Origin: Terriglobia bacterium
GTDB lineage: Bacteria; Acidobacteriota; Terriglobia; Acidiferrales; UBA7541
Assembly (NCBI GenBank): GCA_020072805.1
Contig: JAIQGC010000023.1
Location: forward strand, 1-45,317
Direction of reading: 5' to 3'
Length of the DNA: 45,317 bases
The stretch's first letter is position 1. Each line of letters starts with the position of its first letter. A program made the translations under genes and the position numbers. Shown here in pieces: positions 1 to 8,241 of the stretch. The notes beneath the pieces were generated by a model. The model made no database searches. It was not told the origin of the DNA and saw only the letters and a list, made by a program, of their open reading frames with translations.

Positions 1-513
1 CTTGGCGATTTTGCCGATTTCCGCGATGGGGTTGATCACCCCGATTTCGTTGTTCGCGTACATGATGGTGATCAGGATGGTCTTCGGGGTAATGGCCTTG
101 CGCACATCCTCCGGGTCCACCCGCCCGTCCTTGCCCACCGGCAGGTAGGTCACCTCGTAGCCGTGCTTCTCCAGGCGCTTGCAGGTGTCCAGCACGGCCT
201 TGTGCTCGATCACCTGCGTGATGATGTGGTTGCCCTTTTCCCGGTACATCTCCGCGACACCCTTGATCATCAGGTTGTCGGACTCGGTCGCTCCGCTCGT
301 CCAGATGATCTCCTTCGGCGTGGCGTTGATCAGCGCGGCCACTTGCCCGCGCGCATTCTCCACCGCTTCCTCCGCGGCCCATCCAAAGGCATGGTTACGG
401 CTCGCCGCGTTGCCGAATTTCTCATGAAAATACGGCAGCATCGCTTCCACCACGCGCGGGTCCACCGGCGTGGTCGCATGATTGTCCAGATAAATCGGCA
501 GCTTCACTCCCAT
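1..513 (-). CDS. iscS: Cysteine desulfurase (IscS/NifS), C-terminus outside window
   Basis: A PLP-dependent class V aminotransferase-fold enzyme that takes sulfur from L-cysteine for Fe-S cluster and thiolation pathways in the cytoplasm. The first 171 residues are visible and begin [19 protein letters not shown], the classic IscS opening. They are followed by the conserved [11 protein letters not shown] stretch, the [11 protein letters not shown] motif and the HKAVLD region around the PLP-stacking histidine. The PLP lysine and catalytic Cys loop lie beyond position 1, so NifS and IscS subtypes cannot be separated. The ATG at 513 gives the expected N-terminus, 25 bp downstream of the Rrf2 gene on the same strand. 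This is the usual regulator-desulfurase operon. Family assignment is firm; the isc/suf/nif role is inferred from context. Confidence 0.95.
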   Translation of the reverse strand, partial: MGVKLPIYLDNHATTPVDPRVVEAMLPYFHEKFGNAASRNHAFGWAAEEAVENARGQVAALINATPKEIIWTSGATESDNLMIKGVAEMYREKGNHIITQVIEHKAVLDTCKRLEKHGYEVTYLPVGKDGRVDPEDVRKAITPKTILITIMYANNEIGVINPIAEIGKIAK

Positions 514-538
514 TTCCTTGCTCTCCTCTGATCCTGTC

Positions 539-976
539 CTAAGACCGCAACTCCACCAGCGACGTATCCTGCGTTTCCTCGCTCAACTGCGCGATCGTCA
601 CCGTGCTCAACACCTGCAAAATACTGTCATTCACCCGCCGCAACGGCTCCCGAATCGAGCATTTCGACGTCGTGTCGCAATTCCCGTGATTGGTCACGCA
701 CGAGGTAATCAGCACCGGCCCGTCAATCGCCGCGATCACGTCGAGCGCGCTAATCTGCCCCGGCTCCCGGTCCAACTGATACCCGCCCGCCGCTCCGTGC
801 CGCGCCTGGACCACTCCCTGCCGCGCCAGCTTTTGCAGCACCTTGGCCATCAGCGTCCCGGAAATCCCGTAAGCCTCCGCGATCTCCCCGGCGCTGCACG
901 CGTGCTTTTGGCTGTGCATGGCCAGATGCTTCACGGCAATCAGTGCGTAATCGGCCTTCTTGGATAACTTGAACAT
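539..976 (-). CDS. Rrf2-family (IscR-like) Fe-S-sensing transcriptional regulator
   Basis: A 145-residue winged-helix repressor of the Rrf2 family. The N-terminus ([12 protein letters not shown]) and the recognition region (about residues 27-65, ending in HGAAGGYQL) match the family. Cys93, Cys100 and Cys106 form a C-X6-C-X5-C cluster. IscR uses a similarly placed three-Cys set (Cys92/98/104 in E. coli) to bind [2Fe-2S], so this protein probably senses cluster status. It lies directly upstream of the cysteine desulfurase and likely controls it. A promoter with a palindrome over its start region lies just upstream (993-1048), which suggests autorepression. The C-terminus (residues 107-145) is variable. 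iscR is a reasonable name but orthology is not proven here. Confidence 0.93.
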   Translation of the reverse strand: MFKLSKKADYALIAVKHLAMHSQKHACSAGEIAEAYGISGTLMAKVLQKLARQGVVQARHGAAGGYQLDREPGQISALDVIAAIDGPVLITSCVTNHGNCDTTSKCSIREPLRRVNDSILQVLSTVTIAQLSEETQDTSLVELRS

Positions 977-992
977 TGCTCGCGGTCACCTT

Positions 993-1019
993 TATATACG
1001 ACTGTTTAGGTCTGATATA
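993..1019. promoter_or_regulatory. Candidate Rrf2 operator (imperfect palindrome)
   Basis: TATATACGAC (993-1002), a 7-base spacer, then GTCTGATATA (1010-1019). The arms match at 8 of 10 positions when reverse-complemented. The site abuts the -10 element of the Rrf2 gene promoter on the - strand, so bound protein would cover the transcription start. Size and position fit a dimeric Rrf2/IscR operator; the binding protein is inferred. Confidence 0.6.
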
Positions 1020-1048
1020 AAAATACCCGCAAACTCTCCGTTCGTCAA
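1020..1048 (-). promoter_or_regulatory. Sigma70-type promoter of the rrf2-iscS operon
   Basis: Read on the - strand: TTGACG (-35, 1043-1048), a 17-base spacer, then TATTTT (-10, 1020-1025). It lies 44 bases upstream of the Rrf2 start codon and immediately upstream of the palindrome at 993-1019. Spacing is ideal and the -35 differs from consensus at one base. Confidence 0.65.
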
Positions 1049-1086
1049 GCGCAACTGCCACTTATTGCCTAGCTTTGCCCGCACAT

Positions 1087-1113
1087 ACGTATACGACCAT
1101 TCCGGTCCTGATT
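1087..1113. promoter_or_regulatory. Second copy of the Rrf2-type motif
   Basis: TATACGAC (1089-1096), a 7-base spacer, GTC (1104-1106), one extra base, then TGAT (1108-1111). The first site has TATACGAC, a 7-base spacer, GTC, then TGAT. The shared 8-mer and matching geometry make a related protein-binding site likely. It lies about 40 bp upstream of the -35 element and between the divergent Rrf2 and phosphoesterase genes. Confidence 0.4.
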
Positions 1114-1271
1114 CCACTCTTTTTCGTCCAAATGCCATTTCCTGCAGTGAGTTGCGCCGGGGTCACATTGAGCGGTCCGCCCCGCCTCCCGCATTCCCTT
1201 TGATTTTGACTTTCGTGGTAGTCTGGACAGGCATCGGGATCTAAATTCAAGACGCTGCCGGGGACCATCTC

Positions 1272-2279
1272 TTGCGGAACACATCCAATTCCAAAATTCG
1301 CGTTTCGCTTTCTTTCCTTTTGGCCTTTTCACTTCTGGGAGTGAATCCTGTCGCCGCAACTCCTCAGCAGCCCGCCCCCAAGCGCCATTCGCGCACCAAG
1401 CCCAAGCAAAAACCCGTCCCCCAGCCCGCCACGCTGGTCGGCGCCGGCGATATCGCCGATTGCGGGGAACTGGGCGGCGCCGAAATCACCGCCAAGCTGA
1501 TTGAATCCATTCCCGGAACCGTTTTCGCGGCCGGGGATCTGGCCTACGAACACGGCTCGGCCCGCGAATTTGCCGACTGCTACGGAAAGACCTGGGGCCG
1601 CTTCAAGGACCGCACCCGTCCCGCGCTCGGCAATCATGAGTACGGGTCGTGGAAGGCCGCTCCGTATTTCGCCTACTGGGGCCAGGCCGCCGGCCCCGTG
1701 GATGCGGGCTACTACAGCTACGACTTGGGCGCGTGGCACATCATCGTCCTGAACACGAACTGCAGCGAGCCTCGCCTGGGCGGTTGCTTCCCCGGCTCTC
1801 CGCAGGAGCACTGGCTGCGCCAGGACCTTGCCGCGCATCCCGCCGCTTGCACCCTGGCCTACGGCCATTACGCGCTTTTCAGCAGCGGTATTTTCTCCCG
1901 CCACGCCCTTCACCCCGAACTCCGCCCGCTTTGGCAAGCTCTCTATGAAGCCCACGCCGAACTCATTCTGGCCGGCCATGAACACAGCTACGAGCGCTTC
2001 GCCCCCCAGGACCCCCTTGGCAATCCCGACCCGGCCAACGGCATCCGCGAGATTGTGGTAGGCACCGGAGGGGGCAGCCACACGCCGCTGGGGAGCGCCA
2101 TTGCCAACAGTGAACTTCGCAATACCAACACCTTCGGCGTCCTCAAATTGACCCTCGGCGCCTCCAGCTACTCTTGGGAATTCATCCCCGAACCCGGCGA
2201 GTCCTTCCGCGATTCAGGCTCCGCCATCTGCCATCCCCGCGCCGCCGGCCCGGTAGAGAAGAAACCCGCGAAACCCTGA
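1272..2279 (+). CDS. Secreted calcineurin-like metallophosphoesterase
   Basis: A 335-residue exported phosphoesterase. Residues 1-29 form a signal peptide (basic start, hydrophobic SLSFLLAFSLLGV, cleavage near VAA), followed by a Pro/Lys-rich linker to about 52. The dinuclear metal site is complete: Asp60 in GAGDIADC, Asp89 in AAGDLAYE, Asn121-His122 in GNHEYG, His199 in YGHYALF, and His236/His238 in AGHEHSYE. This order matches calcineurin-like/purple-acid-phosphatase-type domains. The start is TTG with a G-rich stretch about 8 bases upstream; no ATG gives the whole signal peptide. Substrate is unknown; phosphate monoester or diester scavenging outside the cytoplasm is likely. It diverges from the Rrf2 gene and is probably transcribed alone. 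Confidence 0.87.
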   Translation: MRNTSNSKIRVSLSFLLAFSLLGVNPVAATPQQPAPKRHSRTKPKQKPVPQPATLVGAGDIADCGELGGAEITAKLIESIPGTVFAAGDLAYEHGSAREFADCYGKTWGRFKDRTRPALGNHEYGSWKAAPYFAYWGQAAGPVDAGYYSYDLGAWHIIVLNTNCSEPRLGGCFPGSPQEHWLRQDLAAHPAACTLAYGHYALFSSGIFSRHALHPELRPLWQALYEAHAELILAGHEHSYERFAPQDPLGNPDPANGIREIVVGTGGGSHTPLGSAIANSELRNTNTFGVLKLTLGASSYSWEFIPEPGESFRDSGSAICHPRAAGPVEKKPAKP

Positions 2280-2376
2280 CGGCCCCCAACCAAATTTTGC
2301 GGCCCGCGAAAGCGCCCCGCTGGGTTAAAATACGGCGTTCTTTGCGGACGGTCCGCTGCTCGCTCCTGGAGCCCTG

Positions 2377-2865
2377 ATGAAGACATCCACCGCCATCTAT
2401 CCCGGCTCCTTCGACCCCGTCACCAACGGACATCTCGACCTCATCGAGCGCGGCGCAAAAATGTTTGACCGCCTGATCGTCGCCGTGCTCCACAACGCCG
2501 AAAAGCAGCCGCTGTTCACCGTTCCCGAACGCCTGGAAATGCTGCGCGAAGTCACCCGCGCCTGGCCCTCGGTCGAAATCGATGTCTTTGAAGGCCTGCT
2601 CGTGGATTACGCGCAAAAGCGCCAGGCCTCCGTGATCCTCCGCGGCATCCGCGCCATCTCCGACTACGAATACGAACTGCAAATGGCCCTCATGAACCGC
2701 AAGCTCCAGCCCAAGCTGGAAACCGTTTTCATGATGCCCGCGGAAACCTACAGCTATTTGAGCGCGCGCCTGGTTCGGGAAATCGCCATGTTCAACGGGC
2801 CGCTGCAGGGCCTGGTGCCTCCTCTCATCGAGGCCCGCCTGCGCGCCAAGAACGCGAAGAAGTGA
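2377..2865 (+). CDS. coaD: Phosphopantetheine adenylyltransferase
   Basis: Catalyses the penultimate CoA step, 4'-phosphopantetheine + ATP to dephospho-CoA, in the cytoplasm. The 162 residues match the family length. The nucleotidyltransferase signature is YPGSFDPVTNGH (residues 8-19), with the T/HxGH-type motif ending at His19. The conserved RGIRAISDYEYE block and the YSYLSARLVRE C-terminal segment are present. The ATG at 2377 gives the standard MKTSTAIYPGSFDP start. A TAAAAT hexamer at 2326-2331 could be its -10 element, but no -35 at proper spacing is evident. A GC-rich hairpin follows its stop before the aminotransferase gene. Confidence 0.97.
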   Translation: MKTSTAIYPGSFDPVTNGHLDLIERGAKMFDRLIVAVLHNAEKQPLFTVPERLEMLREVTRAWPSVEIDVFEGLLVDYAQKRQASVILRGIRAISDYEYELQMALMNRKLQPKLETVFMMPAETYSYLSARLVREIAMFNGPLQGLVPPLIEARLRAKNAKK

Positions 2866-2893
2866 ACGGTGAATTTTCAACGATTTGGCTTTC

Positions 2894-2910
2894 CTCCGCC
2901 GCCGGCGGAG
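2894..2910. repeat. GC-rich inverted repeat after coaD
   Basis: CTCCGCC (2894-2900), a 3-base loop, GGCGGAG (2904-2910): perfect 7-bp arms in the coaD/aminotransferase gap. There is no T-run on either side, so it is not a standard intrinsic terminator. It may attenuate or protect the upstream transcript. Confidence 0.5.
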
Positions 2911-2958
2911 AATTGAAATTCCGGCACACTGCCGCCGATTCCAAGGAGAAACAGCAAC

Positions 2959-4161
2959 GTGCAAGTTAAACTGACCGACCGCATCAACCGCATCGCCGCT
3001 TCCCCGACCGCCGCCGTCGTCGCCGAAGCCGAGAAATACAAAGCCAAGGGCATCGACATCGCGGACATGGGCGTGGGCGAGCCGGACTTCCCCACCCCCG
3101 ATCACATCAAGCGGGCCGCCATCCGGGCCATCGAGGAGAACAAGACCAAGTACACCTCCACGCCCGGCATCATGCCCCTGCGCGAAGCCATCTGCTCCTG
3201 GCACAAGCGCGAATTGGGCTCCTCCTACGAGCCCAAGGAATCCGTCGTCAACGTCGGCGGCAAGCACTCCATCTTCAACGTCATCGGCGTGCTCATCCAG
3301 GCCGGCGATGAAGTCATCATCCCCGCCCCTTACTGGGTCACCTATCCCGACATCGTGAAGTATTCGGGCGGCACGCCCGTGCACGTCGCTACGCTGCCCG
3401 AAGACGGCTTCAGCGTCAAAGCCGCGGCCATCGAAAAAGCCATCACTCCGAAAACGAAGCTGATGATCATCAACTCGCCCTCGAATCCCTCCGGCGCCGT
3501 CGTGCCCACGCCCGAGTACGAAAAAATCCTGGCTCTCTGCAAAAAACACAACATCTGGCTGATGAGCGACGAATGCTATTCCCACTTCGTCTACGCGCCC
3601 CACAAGTCCTTCTCCATCTCCAGCGTTGCCGGCGCCAAGGACAACGTCATCGTCGTCGGCTCCGTCTCCAAAACCTTCGCCATGACCGGCTGGCGCATCG
3701 GATACGTCCTCGGCCCCGAGGCCCTCATCCAGGCCGTCAGCAAGCTGCAAACCCAGTCCACCTCCAACCCCACTTCCATCGCCCAATACGCCGCTCTCGC
3801 CGCCATGACCGGAACCATGGACACCGTCCCGGTCATGCTCGCCGAGTACGCCAAGCGCCGCAAGCGCATCCTCGAACTTCTCCGCGCCATTCCCGGCGTC
3901 ACCTGCGTGGAGCCCGGCGGCGCCTTCTACGCCTACCCCAACGTCTCCGCGCATCTCGGCACGGGCCCCAGCCACCGCGCCAAGGATGATATCGAACTGG
4001 CCAAGCTGCTCCTGGAAAAGGCCCACGTGGCCGTCGTCCCCGGCGCGGCTTTCGGCACGCCCGGCTACCTGCGCCTCTCCTACGCCACCTCCATCGAACG
4101 CATCGAGGAAGGCCTCCGGCGCATCGAGCGCTTCCTCGTCCGCGCCGAATCGGCATCGTGA
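2959..4161 (+). CDS. aspC: Class I aminotransferase, aspartate aminotransferase type
   Basis: A 400-residue PLP enzyme that probably transfers the amino group between aspartate and 2-oxoglutarate. Visible landmarks are GVGEPDF (39-44), GGKHSIF (100-106) binding the PLP phosphate, Trp126, NSPSNPSG (172-179), Asp204 in MSDECYSHF, the PLP lysine Lys238 in SVSKTFAMTGWR, and Arg246. Length and motifs fit the Ib aspartate/prephenate aminotransferase group. The GTG start at 2959 is supported by AAGGAG at 2942-2947; no ATG gives a full N-terminus. The stop overlaps the next gene (GTGA at 4158-4161), so translation is coupled to manA. Whether it also acts on prephenate cannot be told from sequence. 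Confidence 0.9.
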   Translation: MQVKLTDRINRIAASPTAAVVAEAEKYKAKGIDIADMGVGEPDFPTPDHIKRAAIRAIEENKTKYTSTPGIMPLREAICSWHKRELGSSYEPKESVVNVGGKHSIFNVIGVLIQAGDEVIIPAPYWVTYPDIVKYSGGTPVHVATLPEDGFSVKAAAIEKAITPKTKLMIINSPSNPSGAVVPTPEYEKILALCKKHNIWLMSDECYSHFVYAPHKSFSISSVAGAKDNVIVVGSVSKTFAMTGWRIGYVLGPEALIQAVSKLQTQSTSNPTSIAQYAALAAMTGTMDTVPVMLAEYAKRRKRILELLRAIPGVTCVEPGGAFYAYPNVSAHLGTGPSHRAKDDIELAKLLLEKAHVAVVPGAAFGTPGYLRLSYATSIERIEEGLRRIERFLVRAESAS

Positions 4162-5231
4162 ACCCGGAACCATTTCGCCTCGTTCCCCAATTCGTTCCTC
4201 GCATCTGGGGCGCGCGTTCCCTTGCTCCACTCTATCCGGACCAATCGAACTTGGCTGAGCCGATCGGCGAAGCCTGGCTCACCAGCGTCGATTGCCGCAT
4301 CGCCACCGGCCCCTTCGCCGGCAAAGCGCTGGGCGCCGCCTGGAAGGAAATGCCCGCCGCGTGGCGCGGCTCGCTCTTCGCGCAGGCAGGCAACTTTCCC
4401 CTGCTCCTCAAATTCCTCTTCCCCGCGGAGAAACTTTCCATCCAGGTCCATCCCGGTGACGCCTACGCTGCCCGCCACGAGCAGGCCGCCGGCGGCCGCG
4501 GCAAAACCGAAATGTGGCACGTCCTCTCCGCCGAACCGGACGCTTCCGTCCTCATCGGCCTGAAGCCCGGCGTCACCCCCGGCCAATTCCGCTCCGCTCT
4601 CGCTTCCGAAAAAGTGGAAGACCTCTTCACAAAATATTCCGTTCAACCCGGCTCCACTTTTTTCATCCCCGCCGGAACCCCGCACACCATCGGCCCCGGC
4701 ATGGTCCTCTGCGAAGTGCAGGAATATTCCGACATCACCTACCGCGTCTACGATTACGGCCGCCTGGACTCCGCGGGAAAGCCCCGCGAGCTGCACATCG
4801 AAAAAGCCCTCGACGTCATGAAGTTCAGCCCCGCCGCATCCTCCCAACCCTCTCCCCTGCGCTTCCCCGCCCCGGACCCGGAGACCGATTTCCTGCGCTC
4901 CATCCTCGTCGCCTGCCGCTACTTCGCCATCGAACGTCTCGACACATCTCACCCCACGCTGCTCCCCGGTTACGGAGATCAATTCAGCCTGTGCGTATTT
5001 CTCTCCGGTTCCGGCCATCTCGAATTCCCCGGTGGCGAATTGCCATATCGCAACGGCGAATGCTGGTTCATCCCCGCTTCGCAGGAACAGGCTCAGGAAG
5101 AGTTCATCCTTCTCCCCGCCGAAAAGACGGCCATGCTCAGCGTCCATGTCCCAGACCTCCCCGGCCTGCGCGCGGTGCTGAAAGAGGTGGGCTTTTCCGA
5201 AGAAGCCCTCTCCCGCGCCATTTTCGATTAG
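4158..5231 (+). CDS. manA: Mannose-6-phosphate isomerase, class I
   Basis: Interconverts fructose-6-phosphate and mannose-6-phosphate, the entry to GDP-mannose synthesis. The 357-residue protein is of the short, Bacillus-type class. Zinc ligands are visible: Gln96 and His98 in IQVHPGD, Glu118 in KTEMWHVL and His176 in PAGTPHTIG. The conserved EVQEYSDITYRVYDYGR segment follows. A second cupin-like half runs from about 210 to the C-terminus. The GTG start overlaps the aminotransferase stop by four bases. It heads a GDP-mannose set with the guanylyltransferase (12 bp downstream) and the mutase. Confidence 0.94.
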   Translation: MNPEPFRLVPQFVPRIWGARSLAPLYPDQSNLAEPIGEAWLTSVDCRIATGPFAGKALGAAWKEMPAAWRGSLFAQAGNFPLLLKFLFPAEKLSIQVHPGDAYAARHEQAAGGRGKTEMWHVLSAEPDASVLIGLKPGVTPGQFRSALASEKVEDLFTKYSVQPGSTFFIPAGTPHTIGPGMVLCEVQEYSDITYRVYDYGRLDSAGKPRELHIEKALDVMKFSPAASSQPSPLRFPAPDPETDFLRSILVACRYFAIERLDTSHPTLLPGYGDQFSLCVFLSGSGHLEFPGGELPYRNGECWFIPASQEQAQEEFILLPAEKTAMLSVHVPDLPGLRAVLKEVGFSEEALSRAIFD

Positions 5232-5243
5232 GATGGAATCCTC

Positions 5244-6362
5244 ATGCCCGCCGAAAACGAAAAACTCACCGCCCACGCCGTGATCCTCGCCGGAGGCCGC
5301 GGCACGCGCTTCTGGCCGCGCAGCAGCATGCGAACGCCCAAGCAGCTCCTCAACATCACCGGCCACGAAACCATGCTCGAGCAGACCGCCGCGCGGCTCC
5401 TTCCCCTCTTCCCCGCCGCGCGCCTCTGGACCGTCACCAACTCCGCCCAGTCCGCCGCCGTGAAAAAACAGCTCCCCGCCGCCGCCCGCTCCCGCGTCCT
5501 TATCGAGCCCACAGGCCGCAACACCGCCGCGGCCATCGCTCTCGCCGCCATTCACGTCCGCCACGCCTCCAAAGGCGACGCCCTCCTCGCCGTCCTCCCC
5601 GCCGACCACTTCATCGCCCGCCCCGCTCCCTACCGCCAGATCGTCAAGGCCGCTCTCTCCCTTGCGCGCGAACAGGGCCGCATGATCGTCCTCGGCATTC
5701 CTCCCACTCGCCCGGACACCGGATTCGGCTACATCGAGCGCATGGGCGACGCCATCGCCGCCAACTCCTGCTCCGCCTTCGCCGTCCGCCGCTTCACCGA
5801 AAAGCCCGAACTCGCCGCTGCTCAGGCCTATCTCGCCTCGGGAAACTACCACTGGAACGCCGGCATGTTCTTCTGGCGCGTTTCCACCTTCCTCGACAAC
5901 CTCCGCCGCTTCCTCCCCAAGACCCACGCCGCGCTCGAATCCCTCGCCACAACCATCGGCACGCGCCGCTACGATTCGCTCCTGCGCAAAATCTATCCCC
6001 GCCTCGAATCCATCTCCGTGGACTACGCCATCCTCGAACCCGCCACGCAGCAGCCCGGCCCGCCGCAAGTCTTCGTCATTCCCGCCGAAGTCGGCTGGAG
6101 CGACATCGGCTCCTGGGCCGCCGTCCACGAACTCCTCGCCGCCCATCCCGGCGACAACGTCTCCCCCGGCCCCTTCCACGCCCTCGACGCCGAAGGCAAT
6201 TTCCTCTGGAGCCCGGGGAAATTCGTCGCCGCCATCGGCGTTAAAAATCTCGTCGTCGTTGAAACCGATGACGCCCTGCTCATCGTCCCCCGCGAGCGCG
6301 CCCAGGACGTCGGCAAACTCGTCAAATGGCTGGAATCCCGCGGCATGAAAAAACTTCTCTAG
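5244..6362 (+). CDS. manC: Mannose-1-phosphate guanylyltransferase
   Basis: Makes GDP-mannose from mannose-1-phosphate and GTP. The N-terminal nucleotidyltransferase signature VILAGGRGTRFWP (residues 13-25) with following KQLL is typical, as are the PADHFI segment (about 116-121), FTEKPE and the NAGMFFWR motif. At 372 residues it has the nucleotidyltransferase domain plus a short C-terminal region. It lacks the fused isomerase cupin of long bifunctional ManC/AlgA proteins, which agrees with a separate manA just upstream. The start ATG at 5244 lies 12 bases after the manA stop. The product would feed glycan, exopolysaccharide or glycolipid assembly. Confidence 0.94.
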   Translation: MPAENEKLTAHAVILAGGRGTRFWPRSSMRTPKQLLNITGHETMLEQTAARLLPLFPAARLWTVTNSAQSAAVKKQLPAAARSRVLIEPTGRNTAAAIALAAIHVRHASKGDALLAVLPADHFIARPAPYRQIVKAALSLAREQGRMIVLGIPPTRPDTGFGYIERMGDAIAANSCSAFAVRRFTEKPELAAAQAYLASGNYHWNAGMFFWRVSTFLDNLRRFLPKTHAALESLATTIGTRRYDSLLRKIYPRLESISVDYAILEPATQQPGPPQVFVIPAEVGWSDIGSWAAVHELLAAHPGDNVSPGPFHALDAEGNFLWSPGKFVAAIGVKNLVVVETDDALLIVPRERAQDVGKLVKWLESRGMKKLL

Positions 6363-6415
6363 AAGCCGCCTCGCAAATACCAGCGCCCCCGCCCTTTCGC
6401 GTATACTGCTCCTTT

Positions 6416-7825
6416 ATGACTGACCTTCGCTTTGGCACCGACGGCTGGCGCGGCATCATCGCCGACGATTTCACTATGGAAAACGTCCGCAAAGTCGCCG
6501 CCGCCATCTCCCGCTACGTGGTCCGCTGCGAGGATCCCCGCAAAGGCGTCCTCGTCGGCTACGACCACCGCTATGCCGCCGACCGCGCCGCCGCCGTCGT
6601 CGCCGAAGTCATCAGCTCGACTGGCACGCCCGTGTGGCTCGCCGACAAGCCCTGCCCCACTCCGGCCATCTCTCTGCTCGTCCGCCAGCGCGGCGCCGCC
6701 GGCGGCGTCGTGGTCACCGCTAGCCACAATCCCGCGCGCTGGAACGGCATCAAGTACAAAGCCACCTACGGCAGCTCCGCCCTTCCTTCGATCGTCGCGC
6801 AAATCGAAAAAGAACTGGAGCACGTCCTCGATTCGAACCTCCCCGCGCTGCCGCCGCGCCCCGACCTCATCCACTCCTTCGACCCCCGCGCTCCCTATCT
6901 CGCCACCATCGAAAAGCTGGTCGACTGGGACCGCCTGCGCGCCGCCAACTTCCGTTTCCTCGCCGACCCCATGCACGGCTCCGCCGCCGGCCTCCTCCTC
7001 GAACTTTTCTCCCGCAATGGCGTCCACTGCGACGAAATCCGCGGCTCGCGCGATCCGCTCTTCGGCGGCGTCCATCCCGAACCCATCGAACCGCACATCG
7101 AAGCCCTGCGCTTGGCTGTCCTCGCCGGCTCCTACGACGCCGGCTTCGCCGCCGACGGCGACGGCGACCGCATCGGCGCCGTGGACCGCGATGGCTCCTT
7201 CATCAACCCTCACCAGATCTTCGCCCTGCTCTTCCAGCATCTCGCCGGCACCCGCAACCTCCCCGGCGACGTCGCCAAAACTTTTTCCGTCACCAAGCTC
7301 ATCGACAAAATCGCCGTCAAACTCGGCCGCAAGCTCCATGAAATTCCCATCGGCTTCAAATATGTTTGTGAACTCATGCTCGAGCAGAACATTCTCATCG
7401 GCGGCGAGGAAAGCGGCGGCATCGGCACCAGCCTCTATCTCCCCGAGCGCGACGCCACCGTCTCCGCACTGCTCCTCGCCGAACTCATGGCCTGGCGCCG
7501 CCAATCCCTCGGCGAAATGGTCCGCGCGCTGCACGCCGAATTCGGCGAGCATCATTACGGCCGCCTGGACCTCGAACTCCAGCCCGGCCAGAAGGAAAAA
7601 ACCCTGGCCCATTTCGCGAATGCCAAATTGGCGAAATTCCTCGACTGGCCCGTCCTTCGCCGCGAGGACATGGACGGCATCAAGGTGTATCTTGGGGACA
7701 CCGGCTGGGTCATGGTGCGCGCCTCCGGCACCGAACGCATTCTGCGCGCGTACGCCGAAACGGCCCGCCCGGAAACGACCCGCCGCGTGCTCGAGGAAGT
7801 CGGCCGCCTCGTCCGCAGCCTGTAG
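6416..7825 (+). CDS. Phosphomannomutase/phosphoglucomutase
   Basis: An alpha-D-phosphohexomutase that interconverts 6- and 1-phosphates of mannose or glucose. The chosen ATG (6416) gives the family N-terminus MTDLRFGTDGWRG; a longer reading from 6326 adds 30 unconserved residues and overlaps manC, so it is not used. Domains in order are Ser103 in TASHNPARWNG (phosphoserine loop), DGDGDR at 247-252 (metal loop), the GGEESGG sugar loop, and RASGTERILR near the C-terminus (phosphate loop). All catalytic loops are intact over 469 residues. Position after manA and the guanylyltransferase argues for mannose-1-phosphate production. Glucose specificity cannot be excluded. Confidence 0.92.
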   Translation: MTDLRFGTDGWRGIIADDFTMENVRKVAAAISRYVVRCEDPRKGVLVGYDHRYAADRAAAVVAEVISSTGTPVWLADKPCPTPAISLLVRQRGAAGGVVVTASHNPARWNGIKYKATYGSSALPSIVAQIEKELEHVLDSNLPALPPRPDLIHSFDPRAPYLATIEKLVDWDRLRAANFRFLADPMHGSAAGLLLELFSRNGVHCDEIRGSRDPLFGGVHPEPIEPHIEALRLAVLAGSYDAGFAADGDGDRIGAVDRDGSFINPHQIFALLFQHLAGTRNLPGDVAKTFSVTKLIDKIAVKLGRKLHEIPIGFKYVCELMLEQNILIGGEESGGIGTSLYLPERDATVSALLLAELMAWRRQSLGEMVRALHAEFGEHHYGRLDLELQPGQKEKTLAHFANAKLAKFLDWPVLRREDMDGIKVYLGDTGWVMVRASGTERILRAYAETARPETTRRVLEEVGRLVRSL

Positions 7826-7835
7826 GAAGTGACCG

Positions 7836-8195
7836 ATGGACACCGTCAACTTGCGCGAAAAATTCCAGCTCTTCACCGAATACTGGAAGCCCAAAATCAT
7901 CGGCGAACTAAATGACAGCTACGTCAAAGCCGTGAAGTTCAAGGGCGAATTCGTCTGGCACCATCACGCGCACGAAGATGAATTGTTTCTCGTCGTCAAA
8001 GGCACGCTCAAAATGAAATTCCGCGATCGTGAAACCATCGTCCGCGAAGGCGAATTCCTCATCGTTCCCCGCGGCGTCGAGCACCTGCCCGTCGCCGATG
8101 AGGAAACCCACGTCGTACTGCTCGAACCGAAATCCACCCTGAATACGGGCAACCTCACCAATGAAAGGACTGTCGCCACCCTGCAGCGAATTTGA
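7836..8195 (+). CDS. Small cupin-domain protein
   Basis: A 119-residue single-domain cupin, 10 bp after the mutase and probably co-transcribed. Cupin motif 1 is WHHHAHEDELFLVVKG (residues 41-56), with metal-ligand candidates His42/44/46 and Glu47/49. Motif 2 carries GEFLIVPRGVEHLPVA with the second His. Such proteins bind a metal and act as isomerases, dioxygenases or sensors; substrate cannot be assigned. The neighbourhood suggests a sugar-related role, but this is weak. Its 3' end is followed closely by the PhzF gene. Confidence 0.85.
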   Translation: MDTVNLREKFQLFTEYWKPKIIGELNDSYVKAVKFKGEFVWHHHAHEDELFLVVKGTLKMKFRDRETIVREGEFLIVPRGVEHLPVADEETHVVLLEPKSTLNTGNLTNERTVATLQRI

Positions 8196-8241
8196 AACAT
8201 TTTCGCGCGGTTTCGCGCGGGGCCCGGCGCACACAACCACC

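Noticed and set aside
960-1244. 94-residue + frame across the rrf2 promoter region
   Set aside because: It covers the promoter and operator, lacks a ribosome site and has no recognisable domain.
2297-2331. TTGCGG ... TAAAAT as a coaD promoter
   Set aside because: The spacer is 23 bases, far from 17; only the -10-like hexamer is mentioned with coaD.
2182-4230. Long - strand frame opposite coaD and the aminotransferase
   Set aside because: Same shadow effect: low-complexity composition and no domain, while both + genes are clear.
4080-6179. Long open frame on the - strand opposite manA/manC (about 699 residues)
   Set aside because: High GC gives long antisense frames. Composition is Gly/Asp/Glu-rich with no motif, and the + strand genes have intact catalytic motifs.
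8161-8241. N-terminal extension of the PhzF gene
   Set aside because: The extension overlaps the cupin stop and is unconserved; ATG 8242 gives the family N-terminus.
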